Below are positions 9,521 to 18,940 of a stretch of DNA of 64,000 nucleotides, one piece after another. The first letter of the stretch is position 1; each line of letters begins with the position of its first letter. The notes below the pieces were generated by a model. That model was not told the DNA's origin, did not search any database, and saw only the letters and a program-made list of their open reading frames with translations. The translations under genes and the position numbers were made by a program. Origin of the DNA: Gammaproteobacteria bacterium (GTDB taxonomy: Bacteria; Pseudomonadota; Gammaproteobacteria; JAJFKO01); assembly GCA_021773175.1 (NCBI GenBank), contig JAJFKO010000016.1, positions 37,243 through 101,242 on the forward strand, given 5' to 3'.

Positions 9521-10759
9521 CTAATCTAACTCTGTTCCCATTATATTTTTTAATGAATCACACACATCCATTAATAAAAGATCATCTGCATACCCTCCTA
9601 TAAATGATAGGCCAATAGGTACACCGTCATATTCAACAAGCGGAATAGTAATTTCAGGTGTTCGCGAAACTCCTGAAATAGCTGTAACCCCCATCGTCCG
9701 CAAATAATACTCGCGCGAAACAAAAAAATCGTTAAGTATATCTTTGTGTTTTGGCGCCAAGTCGACAGTGGTAGGAAAACAAAGAATATTACCATTACTT
9801 AAGAAATGACGAACCTTTCTGGCAAACCGGCTTGTTTCCAAAAGCAGTCCTTGAATATTTGCACGACTACCTCCTTTAACACGCTTAGATATATTTTCAA
9901 ATGTATATGCTACATTTGGACTGAACGCTGACATATTTTCTTCAATCCAGCTACCATGTGTACTCCATAAGTTTGAACGAATAAGCGGCCAAGCTCTTTC
10001 GGCTAACCATGAACTATCAATAGGTTCTCCAACTATTTTCCCATAAGTTACATGCTGTCCTGGATAGACCTTGGTAATTTCATTTATTACAGGTGCCATA
10101 ATCTGTTGTATCGGGAAGTCACAATTTGCAAAAATATCATCAAGAAAATTTATTGTTAGATTTGTTGTACTATTTGTATTTACTGACGCCAATAAAACTT
10201 GTAACACTTTACTTAATACCTGACCATTATTCGCAAAAACACCAACCGTATCAAAGCTTGGCGCCATAGGTATAACTCCAGCTGTTGAAATTAATCCATG
10301 TGATGGTCGATACCCCCAAAGTCCACAATTACTTGCAGGCACTCTTACTGAACCACTAGTATCAGTTCCCAAAGCAAAATCAACTAAACCACTGGCAACG
10401 ACTGCGGCTGAACCACTAGATGAACCTCCGGTTATTCTATCGGGTGCTTTAGTATTAATCGGGTTTTTATAGAATTCATTCATCCCCAAGAGACTACAAG
10501 CCAATTCATCTAATTGCGTTTTGCCTATGCAGTTCGCACCGGCAGTTAGAAGTTGGTCGACACAAACAGCATTAGCCACAGCTTTCGTATGAGTCTCCTC
10601 CCAACATGGATTACCATTTCCGGTTTTGCAATTTGCTAAATCAATATTATCTTTTACTGCAAAAGATAAATCACTTAACGCTCCTGCTGCATAAGGTTTT
10701 TTTATACATTTTCGAATAAGCCCGTGGCTAGGATCAATTAACTTAGTTTTATTCGACAT
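9521..10759 (-). CDS. Amidase-signature hydrolase (AMI1-type)
   Basis: A 412-residue amidase-signature enzyme. The Ser-cisSer-Lys triad is visible: the lysine in FAVKDNID near residue 37, the cis-serine in GGSSSGSA near 117, and the nucleophile in GTDTSGSVRVPAS near 140. The segments VKDNID, GNPCWEETH, GLVDFALGTDTSG and GLISTAGVIPMAPSFDTVG resemble plant AMI1/Toc64-type and bacterial indoleacetamide-hydrolase-like amidases rather than GatA, which is longer and would sit with gatB/gatC. It hydrolyses an amide of unknown identity in the cytoplasm. There is no operon partner: a degraded transporter lies upstream and yaiI converges downstream. Confidence 0.85.
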   Translation of the reverse strand: MSNKTKLIDPSHGLIRKCIKKPYAAGALSDLSFAVKDNIDLANCKTGNGNPCWEETHTKAVANAVCVDQLLTAGANCIGKTQLDELACSLLGMNEFYKNPINTKAPDRITGGSSSGSAAVVASGLVDFALGTDTSGSVRVPASNCGLWGYRPSHGLISTAGVIPMAPSFDTVGVFANNGQVLSKVLQVLLASVNTNSTTNLTINFLDDIFANCDFPIQQIMAPVINEITKVYPGQHVTYGKIVGEPIDSSWLAERAWPLIRSNLWSTHGSWIEENMSAFSPNVAYTFENISKRVKGGSRANIQGLLLETSRFARKVRHFLSNGNILCFPTTVDLAPKHKDILNDFFVSREYYLRTMGVTAISGVSRTPEITIPLVEYDGVPIGLSFIGGYADDLLLMDVCDSLKNIMGTELD

Positions 10760-10929
10760 TTAATTTCCTTTGCTATCCAGCTAAAGCTTAACAGATTATT
10801 TTCAACAAAAGCTGACGTTTCCATTGATACTTATATTGTAGTCATATTTTATTAAATATGATGTTATCTACAGCTGTATTTTTTTTTTGATATTCACATT
10901 TGATGTAATGCCGCATTTTATATGCTTTT

Positions 10930-11353
10930 AATTAGCTTGGGAACCTTATCTTTATAATCTTAACAGGGATATTCGGACTGGATACACAGATATTTTAACG
11001 CCATCGTTGCCAACCATCCCTCCTTGTTTCAAATAAATATAACGTTCATGCAGTTAACCATTACAATTCACTTTGCTGGCTTATGCTATTACATAACTTA
11101 TTGCAGGTATACTCTCTGCTCATGTTAATAATATAATTGCCAGACCTTGGTATTTTGAAGTGCGTTCGTTATAGCAGGTATTACGAATACACTTTTTGTT
11201 TTTTTACAAATAAGCACCACTGCAACTGTCAGCGCAATTGTTTCGATGATAGATGTAGAGTCGCAGTTTGACTTAGGAATAATACTTATTTTATTAATAC
11301 TATTCTGTTTCTTACTTTATATTAAATTAATAAACCAAAATAAAAATTCGTAG
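10930..11353 (+). pseudogene. Remnant of a Bcr/CflA-family MFS drug transporter
   Basis: The 650 bases between the amidase start and the next gene contain fragments of one transporter in different frames. Near 10980-11030 the plus strand reads DILTPSLPTI, like the first periplasmic loop of Bcr/CflA proteins (TDxYLPSLPAI), and then stops. In another frame near 11041 it reads MQLTITIHFAGL, matching the VQLTLSxFLxGFA of helix 2. From 11171 to the stop at 11353 an open frame reads AGITNTLFVFLQISTTATVSAI and continues to a last hydrophobic helix, matching the family C-terminus. Helices 3-11 are gone. The reading comes from conceptual translation by eye, so the boundaries are approximate. Confidence 0.5.
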
Positions 11354-11410
11354 TTTATGCCCCGGCGAGTATATAATCGTAAAACATTGCAAAATGGAGT
11401 ATTGATTATT

Positions 11411-12136
11411 ATGGCAACATTCATTCTTATTCATGGCGCTTGGCACGGCGGTTGGTGTTGGGAGCAAGTAACGCCTATCTTAGAAGAACAAGGGCATCGC
11501 GTTTTAGCGCCAGATCTACCCTGTATGGGAAAAGACAATACACCATTAGAAAAGATCACTCTTGATAGCTGGGTTCAATTTGTCTGTGACCTTGCACGCC
11601 AACAAAATGAGAAAGTAATACTCGTAGGCCATAGTCGTGGTGGTCTCATTATCAGTCAAGTAGCAGAATATATTCCTGAGCATATTCAAGGTCTAATTTA
11701 TTTAACGGCATTTCTTATACCTAATGGCGCGACATTATTAGAAACGTTGCGTCAACAACCTCAACCATCAAAACAGCCACCCGACATTGTCATTTCAGAC
11801 GATAAACGCACCTCAACGATTACCACTGCATCAGTTCGTAATACGTTTTATAATACATCATCCGAGGAATTGATTAAGCGAGCAACATCATTGTTAGTCC
11901 CAGAACCCATGGTAAGCTTTGTGACGCCACTGGCATTGACCGATGAAAAGTTTGGACAAGTACCGCGCGCATATATTGAATGTTTACAAGATATGGCAAT
12001 ACCTATTTCGCTGCAACGGAGCATGCTATCAAAACTGCCATGCCAACAAGTACAAAAACTCGATACCGACCACTCACCCTTTTACTCAGCACCAGCAGCA
12101 TTGGCTGCAAGTCTTGCTGAGCTTGTAATACCATGA
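11411..12136 (+). CDS. Alpha/beta-hydrolase (EstC / salicylate-esterase-like)
   Basis: A 241-residue soluble alpha/beta-hydrolase. The oxyanion segment FILIHGAWHGGWCW comes directly after the start, followed by GHRVLAPDLP, the nucleophile elbow VGHSRGG (Ser near residue 75) and a late DTDHSPFYSAP that supplies the catalytic His (near residue 221). This spacing and the very short N-terminus are typical of plant methylesterase-like and bacterial EstC-like esterases. The start is ATG 11411, since the longer frame from 11357 adds an unrelated basic leader. The substrate cannot be read from sequence. It converges on the PrpF-like gene across a strong hairpin. Confidence 0.85.
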   Translation: MATFILIHGAWHGGWCWEQVTPILEEQGHRVLAPDLPCMGKDNTPLEKITLDSWVQFVCDLARQQNEKVILVGHSRGGLIISQVAEYIPEHIQGLIYLTAFLIPNGATLLETLRQQPQPSKQPPDIVISDDKRTSTITTASVRNTFYNTSSEELIKRATSLLVPEPMVSFVTPLALTDEKFGQVPRAYIECLQDMAIPISLQRSMLSKLPCQQVQKLDTDHSPFYSAPAALAASLAELVIP

Positions 12137-12149
12137 TTTGAAATAATTA

Positions 12150-12211
12150 ATCTGCTTGTTAGTTCATTGAAGAACCTTAATCTACGCAGACTTTGCGTAG
12201 ATTAAGCAGAT
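12150..12211. terminator. Convergent-gene hairpin
   Basis: A perfect 13-bp stem (12176-12188 with 12194-12206, loop GACTT) is nested in an outer 8-bp stem (12150-12157 with 12204-12211, ATCTGCTT/AAGCAGAT). It lies between the converging hydrolase and PrpF-like genes. No long T-run follows on either strand, so it may be a weak bidirectional terminator or a transcript-end stabiliser rather than a classical intrinsic terminator. Confidence 0.5.
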
Positions 12212-12258
12212 ATTCGACGCAAAAGCATATTTTCGCTTAATAAATAACCTTGTCGAGC

Positions 12259-13338
12259 TTAATTAGGCACAAAAACATGGCCTTCGAATAACGGTCGAGC
12301 AGTTCTGATACATGCCACAGATGGAAAATTGATTTTATTAGAAGATTTATCGACAGCAATGCAAGTATCGATTTTTCCTGAAACATGTTCAATTCGCACA
12401 GATTGCTCGTATTTTTCATCATCAGGATGTACCAGTTTTGCTATCTTGCTCGCAACCGAGCCTTCAATTGAGCATGCAGCGGCAATACAGAGCGCACCAG
12501 AAACAGCATGAGCCGCATGACAATCAAAAGGCGTAAAATAGTTTGAACGAATCGCGCCATCTTTTTGTGGTGGTGCAATTATACAAATTTTGGGGCAGAT
12601 AGAATGCGAAACATCACCGAATCCCATTTTTAAGGCCGCCTGTTCTCTTACTTTCTCTAGCCGTTCTAAAAATTCAAAATCAATATCAAAGTCATGTTTT
12701 GATTCATAGCCTGTTTTTCCCAATGCTTCCGCATAAGTAATAACTATTGGTACAACCACATCAATACATGAAACAGGAATACCTTCGAACTCATCTATTA
12801 CACTACCTGTTGGCAATAATTCACCTGTTTTAGAACCAACAGGATTAATGAAACTAAGTTTTATTGGCGCTGCGGTTCCCGGCACACCATCAATACTAGC
12901 ATCACCATCGAAAGTAATTATTCCCTCGGGTGTTTGCAGTGTCGCTTCAGTTATTACACCAGTATTCTCATTAAAAACACTCACCGTAGTTTCTGGATGC
13001 TGAGTGACAACCATGCCTTGCATAACAGCATACGTGGCAGCAGCAGAAAGCATATTGCCACAGTTTAAAACTGTCTCAACGATAGCTTTATTAACATGTA
13101 CTTGGCAAAACAAATAGTCGATGTCTACCCCATTCCTTTTTGATGGTGCAACAATAGCGACTTTACTAGAGAGTGAATCACCACCACCGATGCCATCGAT
13201 TTGACGCTTAAATGGAGATCCCATTAAATCCAACAACATTTTATTACGTAAAGATTCATCGCTAGGTAAGTCAGACTTAAGGAACACTGGACCTTTCGAA
13301 GTACCGCCTCTAAATAATATACATGGAATTTCTATCAT
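12259..13338 (-). CDS. PrpF-family isomerase (4-oxalomesaconate tautomerase-like)
   Basis: About 359 residues of the PrpF/DUF453 family, which share the diaminopimelate-epimerase fold and catalyse proton shifts on tricarboxylic acids (aconitate isomerase partner of PrpD/AcnD, or GalD 4-oxalomesaconate tautomerase). The diagnostic N-terminus IPCILFRGGTSKGPVFL is followed by GSPFKRQIDGIGGGDSLSSK and LNCGNMLSAAATYAV. ATG 13338 is chosen over 13368 because AAGGG lies 7 bases before it. No prp or gallate genes are nearby, so the specific substrate is open. It is divergent from the adenylating enzyme gene at 13493. Confidence 0.82.
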   Translation of the reverse strand: MIEIPCILFRGGTSKGPVFLKSDLPSDESLRNKMLLDLMGSPFKRQIDGIGGGDSLSSKVAIVAPSKRNGVDIDYLFCQVHVNKAIVETVLNCGNMLSAAATYAVMQGMVVTQHPETTVSVFNENTGVITEATLQTPEGIITFDGDASIDGVPGTAAPIKLSFINPVGSKTGELLPTGSVIDEFEGIPVSCIDVVVPIVITYAEALGKTGYESKHDFDIDFEFLERLEKVREQAALKMGFGDVSHSICPKICIIAPPQKDGAIRSNYFTPFDCHAAHAVSGALCIAAACSIEGSVASKIAKLVHPDDEKYEQSVRIEHVSGKIDTCIAVDKSSNKINFPSVACIRTARPLFEGHVFVPN

Positions 13339-13492
13339 ATAGTAACCCTTACCCATTAGTTTAATCACTTATAAGCCTGGCACTGGATTATATAAAAATC
13401 AAACTTAATATCGAAAAAACAACCTAACTCAGTTATCGTCTATAATTATCAAATTATAGCTAAATAGCATTATGTCTAAAAAAGGGATTCTT

Positions 13493-14851
13493 ATGAACTT
13501 TCAAATATTAGAACAAGAACTTTTCTCTATGGTTAGAGATAAAATGCCAACACACCTAGAGCATTTAACTTGGTCCAAGCCGCAACTCAGAGAACATCAA
13601 TCGCATAGATTGCAACAAATACTAACCCACGCCAAGCAACACACTCATTACTATCAAAAAGTATTGCACGATATTGATACTGAGTCATTTAACTTAGCTG
13701 ACCTTCAACAACTACCAATAAACACAAAACAAGATACGCTTGATAACTGGAATGACTTTGTTGTAGATCAGGTCATCACACGAGATAAAGCCGAACAGCA
13801 TTTAAAAAACTTTCGTGAGGGCATTTCTGACAACCCTTTTTATAATGATAATTATTTACTATTCGCAACGGGTGGTTCTTCTGGCTTGCGTGGTTTATTT
13901 GTATGGAGCATAACAGATTTTGCTGATTTTATTTGCCAAGCATATCGATATCAAATAAAAGATAAGAAAGTTGACCATGACGGAATGAAACTTGCGGTAC
14001 TTGTTTCTCCAACATGGTTACATGCAAGTTTAGCCGTATTTTATGAACATCCAAATCCAGCCGTTGAAGTAAAACACTTTCCAGCCACAATGCCCATTAA
14101 TCAATTAATGCAGGAGTTAGAGCAATATCAACCCGATCAAATTATTGGCTACAGCACTATCATCGTTGAGCTTAGTCATTTTGCCAATGCTGGTCAGTTA
14201 CATATTAAGCCCTCTTACGTCTCAACAAATTCAGAACCTTTAGATCAAGCAGGACGTAACAGTATAAATAAAGCCTGGGCGCTGGAAGCAACCAATATGT
14301 GGTGTAGTGTTGAGGCTGGTTTCATGGGTAGTGAAGATGAACAGCACAAAGGTATGTGGATAACAGATGATTTTTGTATTTTAGAATCTGTTGATGAAAA
14401 TTTGCAACCGGTTGCAAATCCAGGTGATGCGAAAAAATTACTGATGACAAATTTATTAAATCATAGCTTTCCATTGATTCGTTATGTCATTGATGATTCA
14501 GTCAGCATTAATAATACCACTGATAATACGTATCGTTTAGCGGGCGACATTCGTTGTCGAGTAACAGATTGGTTTATTTATCATGAAAACATTAAAATCA
14601 ATCCCATGACGTTTTGCTTACCATTAGAAGAATATGAAGAAATCCATGGGTTTCAAGTACAGCAAACGCCATCTGGTGCGGTTATTAATCTAGTTTCAAA
14701 TGTGGCGTTAGATCTTGCTGCAATCAAAGAAAGTATTCAGCACGCATTAGAAGAATCCGGATTGAAAAATGCTAAAATTGAAGTAAAACAACTTGCTGAA
14801 ATAGCACGACATGATGAGACAGGTAAGATTAAACGCTTTATTGCTTGCTAA
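13493..14851 (+). CDS. Adenylate-forming enzyme, PaaK/CapK-like
   Basis: A protein of about 452 residues related to phenylacetate-CoA ligase / coenzyme F390 synthetase-like AMP-forming enzymes. The phosphate-binding loop ATGGSSGLRGLFVWS is clear near residue 130, followed by a late YRLAGDIRCRVTDWF segment where the family has its ribose-binding Asp/Arg motif, and a C-terminal region with ETGKIKRF ending the catalytic-lysine domain. It should activate a carboxylic acid as an acyl-adenylate; the acid is unknown. Start ATG 13493 has AAAGGGA 5 bases upstream, better than ATG 13472. It is followed by a convergent MFS gene, so there is no obvious pathway partner. Confidence 0.75.
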   Translation: MNFQILEQELFSMVRDKMPTHLEHLTWSKPQLREHQSHRLQQILTHAKQHTHYYQKVLHDIDTESFNLADLQQLPINTKQDTLDNWNDFVVDQVITRDKAEQHLKNFREGISDNPFYNDNYLLFATGGSSGLRGLFVWSITDFADFICQAYRYQIKDKKVDHDGMKLAVLVSPTWLHASLAVFYEHPNPAVEVKHFPATMPINQLMQELEQYQPDQIIGYSTIIVELSHFANAGQLHIKPSYVSTNSEPLDQAGRNSINKAWALEATNMWCSVEAGFMGSEDEQHKGMWITDDFCILESVDENLQPVANPGDAKKLLMTNLLNHSFPLIRYVIDDSVSINNTTDNTYRLAGDIRCRVTDWFIYHENIKINPMTFCLPLEEYEEIHGFQVQQTPSGAVINLVSNVALDLAAIKESIQHALEESGLKNAKIEVKQLAEIARHDETGKIKRFIAC

Positions 14852-14931
14852 AATAATAGCCTCAATTATTTTTTGCAACAGCTCTGCATTTCTTACAAAA
14901 ATTATATGACCAAAATTAAAATAAAGATTGA

Positions 14932-14956
14932 TGTGGCTCCACATTATGGGGCCACA
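14932..14956 (-). terminator. Hairpin at the 3' end of the Pht-like MFS gene
   Basis: The stem 14932-14940 / 14947-14956 (TGTGGCTCC with GGGGCCACA, one G-U pair) overlaps the last codons and stop of the minus-strand MFS gene and is followed in that direction by the T-rich tract CAATCTTTATTTTAATTTT. It is a plausible intrinsic terminator for that gene between two converging genes. Confidence 0.45.
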
Positions 14957-16203
14957 CGATATAAACACATTAAAAATCCTAAGGCCACTAACAGGTAAGC
15001 TGGCAACAAGGCCAATGATAAATGAAAATCATGCACACTAAATATAAGCGTATGATTAACCATTTTGCGCGCCCCAAAAGTATCCAATAACTTTCCAACC
15101 AAAGGCTCTGAAAAAGCGCCAAGAATTGCATCTCCAGTATTGATCAAACTTACCACTGTCGCCATCAAGGCCAAGTTATTTAACTCTCGACCCAAGGTGA
15201 AACCTAACATAAAAGCACCAGTTCCTAGTCCAAATAAAAACAAAAAACAGCCTATAAATAGATAATTTAAATCAGGGCCATAAATAACCATCGTCAATGA
15301 GATTAATGACATAACAAGCCCAGTAAACATCATGCTATATCGACGTTGAAATAAATCAGATAGATATCCAAATAAAGGCCCACCAATGGCTAAACCTAAA
15401 AACATCATGGAGGTTAATGTTGCTGCACCAGTGCGACTAAGATTATAGGCCGTTTCTAGAAACGGATTTCCCCATAAGCCTCCAAATACAGCTAATGGCG
15501 TAAAAGCTAAACCACTATAAAACATTAATAACCAATTTTGTTTTTTATTAAGTATTACAAAAAAATCTTTCCATTTAACACCACGACAACTAAATTCTTT
15601 TGACTTATTAGGTTCATGATTTTTAACAAATATGAAAAATAAAACAGCAATGGCTAGCCCAACCACGCCACAATAGAATAAGCTATCTTGCCAACCTGAT
15701 ACAGAAACAAGCCAAGCTAATGGTGCCTCACCTCCCATGGAACCTAACATGGCAGCAGTTGCTAATAAGCCTCCGATAAAAGCAAAGCGTTCTGGTTTAA
15801 AATAAGTGCTCGCCATTTTCATGTAACTCACTGTAGCAAAAGCTGCACCTACACCAATGCAAGCTCGTGCAACCCAAGCTACAATTAATGAGTCCGCTTG
15901 GGAAAATAATAAAGCTCCAAAAGCACAAACAGCAATGGCCATGCTTGTTAACACGCGAGGATTAAATTTATCTAACAATGGTCCAGCAAATAGCTGCATA
16001 ACTAAATATGTATAAAAATACATAGCAGCTAAATTTCCTAAGCCAGCGCCATTCAAATGAAAATGTAGCATTAAATCATTCGTCATGATGCTGGGGGAAA
16101 CTTGCAAAACGTACTTATAAAATAAAAATAAAGCAGAAAAGCTTATGATTAGCCATGGATAGCTTCTTTGAGTTATTAATGACTTATTTTTCAGGGTATT
16201 CAT
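14944..16203 (-). CDS. MFS transporter, Pht-like (Legionella/Coxiella type)
   Basis: A 419-residue 12-helix major facilitator protein in the inner membrane. After a short polar N-terminus, the first helix runs into YKYVLQVSPSIMTNDLM, a segment characteristic of MFS proteins common in Legionella, Coxiella and Francisella, including the Pht permeases for amino acids and nucleosides. The loop 2-3 region reads GPLLDKFNPRVL and the loop 8-9 region GYLSDLFQRRYS, the usual MFS motif-A positions. The substrate is not deducible. It is a single gene with its own 3' hairpin; upstream lie 260 bases without a gene. Confidence 0.85.
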   Translation of the reverse strand: MNTLKNKSLITQRSYPWLIISFSALFLFYKYVLQVSPSIMTNDLMLHFHLNGAGLGNLAAMYFYTYLVMQLFAGPLLDKFNPRVLTSMAIAVCAFGALLFSQADSLIVAWVARACIGVGAAFATVSYMKMASTYFKPERFAFIGGLLATAAMLGSMGGEAPLAWLVSVSGWQDSLFYCGVVGLAIAVLFFIFVKNHEPNKSKEFSCRGVKWKDFFVILNKKQNWLLMFYSGLAFTPLAVFGGLWGNPFLETAYNLSRTGAATLTSMMFLGLAIGGPLFGYLSDLFQRRYSMMFTGLVMSLISLTMVIYGPDLNYLFIGCFLFLFGLGTGAFMLGFTLGRELNNLALMATVVSLINTGDAILGAFSEPLVGKLLDTFGARKMVNHTLIFSVHDFHLSLALLPAYLLVALGFLMCLYRVAP

Positions 16204-16466
16204 AATAGTGATCTCATTATTCAGTTATAACAAAAGTTTTGTTTTGCGTTGCGCTAACCCTGAGATAGCGCCACAAAAAAAACTACGCTACCACAGGCGA
16301 ATAATGATAATGCTGATAATAATAGACGCACGAGCTACAACTGCAGTTGCGGCTGTTTTTTTATTTAAATGCTCGTATGAGTATGACATGTGATAAATCT
16401 CAATAAATTCAGTTACAGTAAGAGTACAACATATCGGATAGAATCTTGTCAACGCTTTTTGTTTAG

Positions 16467-17150
16467 TTAGTCAAAAGTAAGTATCCCATTTAAAGTGATA
16501 TCACTTTGTCCTATAGGGTCATCTCGCTTAACATAAAGCGCATGTCCAGGAGCAGATCGGTTTACATACATATGCCTAATTTGTTCTGCTGTCATTCCTG
16601 CGCCCAAATGATTGCTACGAGCAACCGCTCTCGCGAGACCTTCTTCAAAACTCAATTCAATCCATATCTTATAATCTATCGCGTCCGAATGCTTTTGCCT
16701 GAAGAGATGAACACCTTCAACTAGTACAATACCTGGCCCAGTAAATTCAATATTCTTAAGGACTTGGGTATCACTCGCTCTACTTATATGTAGAACTTCA
16801 CGATTAATACTGGTTCTCACTCGAAGAGAGTCTACTATCGTATTAATAAGCGTAGCAAAATCATATGTATCGTTGTATCTAGCTTCTGCTGCATTAGGAT
16901 TACGATTTCGATATGTAGTTGGAAAAACAAAACTATCTATTGTTAATAATAAAACTGAAATGTTATTACCCTGAAAATATTCTACGAGCTTGTTAGCTAG
17001 CGTCGATTTTCCAGAGCCTCCACGACCTGATATACCAACAATTAAGTTTCTTCTTGCTGTGCCATACAAGCTAATAATTTTCTCCCCTATATCGGCAACA
17101 GAGAGATTTGTTTTTCTAGGCATCGTGGTTGGCTGTAGTGTAGTTTCCAT
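16467..17150 (-). CDS. Uridine-kinase-like P-loop NTPase (copy 1)
   Basis: A 227-residue cytoplasmic protein with a Walker A GISGRGGSGKSTLANKL near residue 40, a Walker-B-like region LLLTIDSFVF, and a downstream IVLVEGVHLF segment in the position where uridine kinase/phosphoribulokinase enzymes have the DFxxVxEG motif. A lid-like basic region (ARAVARSNHLGAGMTAEQ) follows. It looks like a small-molecule kinase of the UDK/PRK superfamily; the acceptor is unknown. It is the third gene in a minus-strand run with a second kinase-like gene and a methyltransferase (18466 down to 16467), so the three may be cotranscribed. Confidence 0.72.
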   Translation of the reverse strand: METTLQPTTMPRKTNLSVADIGEKIISLYGTARRNLIVGISGRGGSGKSTLANKLVEYFQGNNISVLLLTIDSFVFPTTYRNRNPNAAEARYNDTYDFATLINTIVDSLRVRTSINREVLHISRASDTQVLKNIEFTGPGIVLVEGVHLFRQKHSDAIDYKIWIELSFEEGLARAVARSNHLGAGMTAEQIRHMYVNRSAPGHALYVKRDDPIGQSDITLNGILTFD

Positions 17151-17229
17151 AAATCATGATATCCGTTTTAATTTTGATTAATGCTCTTAAGTCGTTTGCA
17201 TAGCATGTTGTTATAAGTGTGGCGAGCCT

Positions 17230-17796
17230 CTATTCTTTGTAGATAAATGTCGCGAGTTGGGTCGGGTGATAGGTATCAAAATACTCTTTATCTTTCGGTC
17301 CCCAATCGCTATCCCACCGCCCTACAGTTTGTTCATCCTCACCTTGTTCACGGTCTCTAGCCTTTGCTCGCTGCATAGCAATGTCTTGAGGACAGTCAAT
17401 CCAAACGCTAATATCAAAACGTGGCATTAATTTGGGTTGTAATAATCTTATTCCCTCAAAGATAATAACCTTTGGTAATTCCTCTTCAAAGAGCAAAGTC
17501 TTTCCCATGAAGTCTTTGCCTTGATATTGCAATCTTTTGCCAGCATGAGCATTTTTAAGAATAAGATTAATAAGAGGCCAATCACTTTGATCAAAGATGT
17601 CCGGACCGTTGGGATTTGGACCATATAAATTATCAATTCGGACGATCTGATTGTCCTTAATGTTAAAGTAATCACGAAGTCTATTTGTAAGATGCGATTT
17701 ACCCGAACCTCCAAACCCAGAAATTGCAACGATAACGTGTGACCTCTTTTTCATTAATAGTTCAATCTCTGCAACCAACTTATCAAATTTACTCAT
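17230..17796 (-). CDS. Uridine-kinase-like P-loop NTPase (copy 2)
   Basis: A 188-residue protein with Walker A AISGFGGSGKSHLTNRL near residue 22, followed by VRIDNLYGPNPNGPDIFD, a KVIIFEGIRLL strand and a WIDCPQDIAMQRAKARDRE lid helix with several arginines. It has the same superfamily and layout as the neighbouring gene at 16467, but the two proteins differ in length and share little outside the motifs, so they are old paralogues at best. A kinase acting on a nucleoside or a related small molecule is likely. It lies 37 bases after the methyltransferase gene. Confidence 0.72.
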   Translation of the reverse strand: MSKFDKLVAEIELLMKKRSHVIVAISGFGGSGKSHLTNRLRDYFNIKDNQIVRIDNLYGPNPNGPDIFDQSDWPLINLILKNAHAGKRLQYQGKDFMGKTLLFEEELPKVIIFEGIRLLQPKLMPRFDISVWIDCPQDIAMQRAKARDREQGEDEQTVGRWDSDWGPKDKEYFDTYHPTQLATFIYKE

Positions 17797-17833
17797 TAAG
17801 CATGTCCTTTCTCTTAATATATGTTTTAGAAGG

Positions 17834-18466
17834 TCAGGTTTTATAGCCTTCCACTAATAAGTACGTATCATCTTTTAAAAATGATACTTTAGACACTTCA
17901 AGCTTCGGATGAGCGCTCAAATATTCTAAGGTATGCCTATCAAAACGTGCACCATAAATCTTCTCTACCAAGGGAGCAAAGAAGTCTTGGCGTCGTTTTA
18001 GCTTTGAGTCTTTGGAATAAATCATTTCTAATAGTTTAAATCGACCACCAGGTTTTAAAATTCTCGAAAATTCATCAAGTGTCTTTGGCTGCAAATGATC
18101 AGGCATAACACAGCACATAAACGTTGATACAATCCAATCAAATTGTTCATCTGCAATATCATGCATATTAGTGGCATCTTGCTGTAATAATTCAATATGA
18201 CAGTTTGCTTGAGTTGCACGTTTAGCGGCTTTAATTAACATCGCTTTACTCAACTCAATGGCAGTAAGCTCAACATTTTCAGGATAATAAGTAAAATTAC
18301 GTCCAGTGCCACAACCTGCTTCTAATACTTTACCTTGTAAACCTTGCAAGAGTTGTGGCCGCCATTGCTTATAAAGCCGTTCCCATGGATAATCTAAAAT
18401 ATCATACCACCATGCAGTTATTGCATACTTTGCATGCAATGCTTGATTATCAGGGTGTGACTTCAC
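17834..18466 (-). CDS. Class I SAM-dependent methyltransferase
   Basis: 210 residues with a Rossmann methyltransferase core: motif I VLEAGCGTGRNFTYY, the acidic strand-2 end ELTAIELSKAM, motif II region LLQQDATNMHD, and post-motif LKPGGRFKLLEMIYSK. The overall pattern (YDILDYPWERLYKQWR at the N-terminus, methyl-acceptor loop after KPGG) resembles UbiE/PmtA-like small-molecule or lipid methyltransferases. The substrate is not known. It is first in the apparent three-gene minus-strand unit with the two kinase-like proteins. Confidence 0.8.
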   Translation of the reverse strand: MKSHPDNQALHAKYAITAWWYDILDYPWERLYKQWRPQLLQGLQGKVLEAGCGTGRNFTYYPENVELTAIELSKAMLIKAAKRATQANCHIELLQQDATNMHDIADEQFDWIVSTFMCCVMPDHLQPKTLDEFSRILKPGGRFKLLEMIYSKDSKLKRRQDFFAPLVEKIYGARFDRHTLEYLSAHPKLEVSKVSFLKDDTYLLVEGYKT

Positions 18467-18600
18467 TTTACTTTATCCATTAACTTATATCTTCAACCAA
18501 AGGAAATTATGCATATATTTTGTATAAAGATCCATTCCATGTTGAATAATTTAACGCTATAGTCTCATTTAAATTAACAATTTATCCTTATGGCTATCAG

Positions 18601-18834
18601 ATGAAAACCCAAAATGATTTGTTTTGCTTCCTGAAACAGCTAAATATTGAAACTGATACTCATCAGCATCCAGCACTACATACTGTTGAAGAAGCTCAAC
18701 AATATACCAGCAATATTCCGGGGGGTCACTGTAAGAACTTATTCCTACGCGATGCCAAAAAACGATCTTTTTTTGGCATCGTTGCAATTGATAATACTCA
18801 AGCTCAAGCTCTAGCTATACCCATCGGAACTTAA
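18601..18834 (+). pseudogene. Truncated prolyl-tRNA deacylase-like (ProX/YbaK) gene
   Basis: 77 residues that match only the first part of the ProX/YbaK deacylase domain: LFCFLKQLNIETDTHQHPA, HTVEEAQQYTSNIPGGHCKNLFLRDAKK, then a short divergent tail and TAA 18832-18834. Family members have about 160 residues, so more than half, including most of the substrate pocket, is missing. The bases after the stop (18835-18985) do not restore the frame. It is probably a decaying gene; a complete deacylase of a related family is at 56631. Confidence 0.7.
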
Positions 18835-18940
18835 AATACGAGTTTATACATTCCCTTTTTGCTATAACTCTCGCATTTTGAACCCCAAGGGGTTTAGAAA
18901 AATCAATGCCTGATTTTCGGCGCCATTGGAAAAGACAGCT

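Noticed and set aside
9521..10759. GatA (Glu-tRNA amidotransferase subunit A)
   Set aside because: Shorter than GatA, no gatB or gatC nearby, and the sequence around the nucleophile is closer to AMI1-type amidases.
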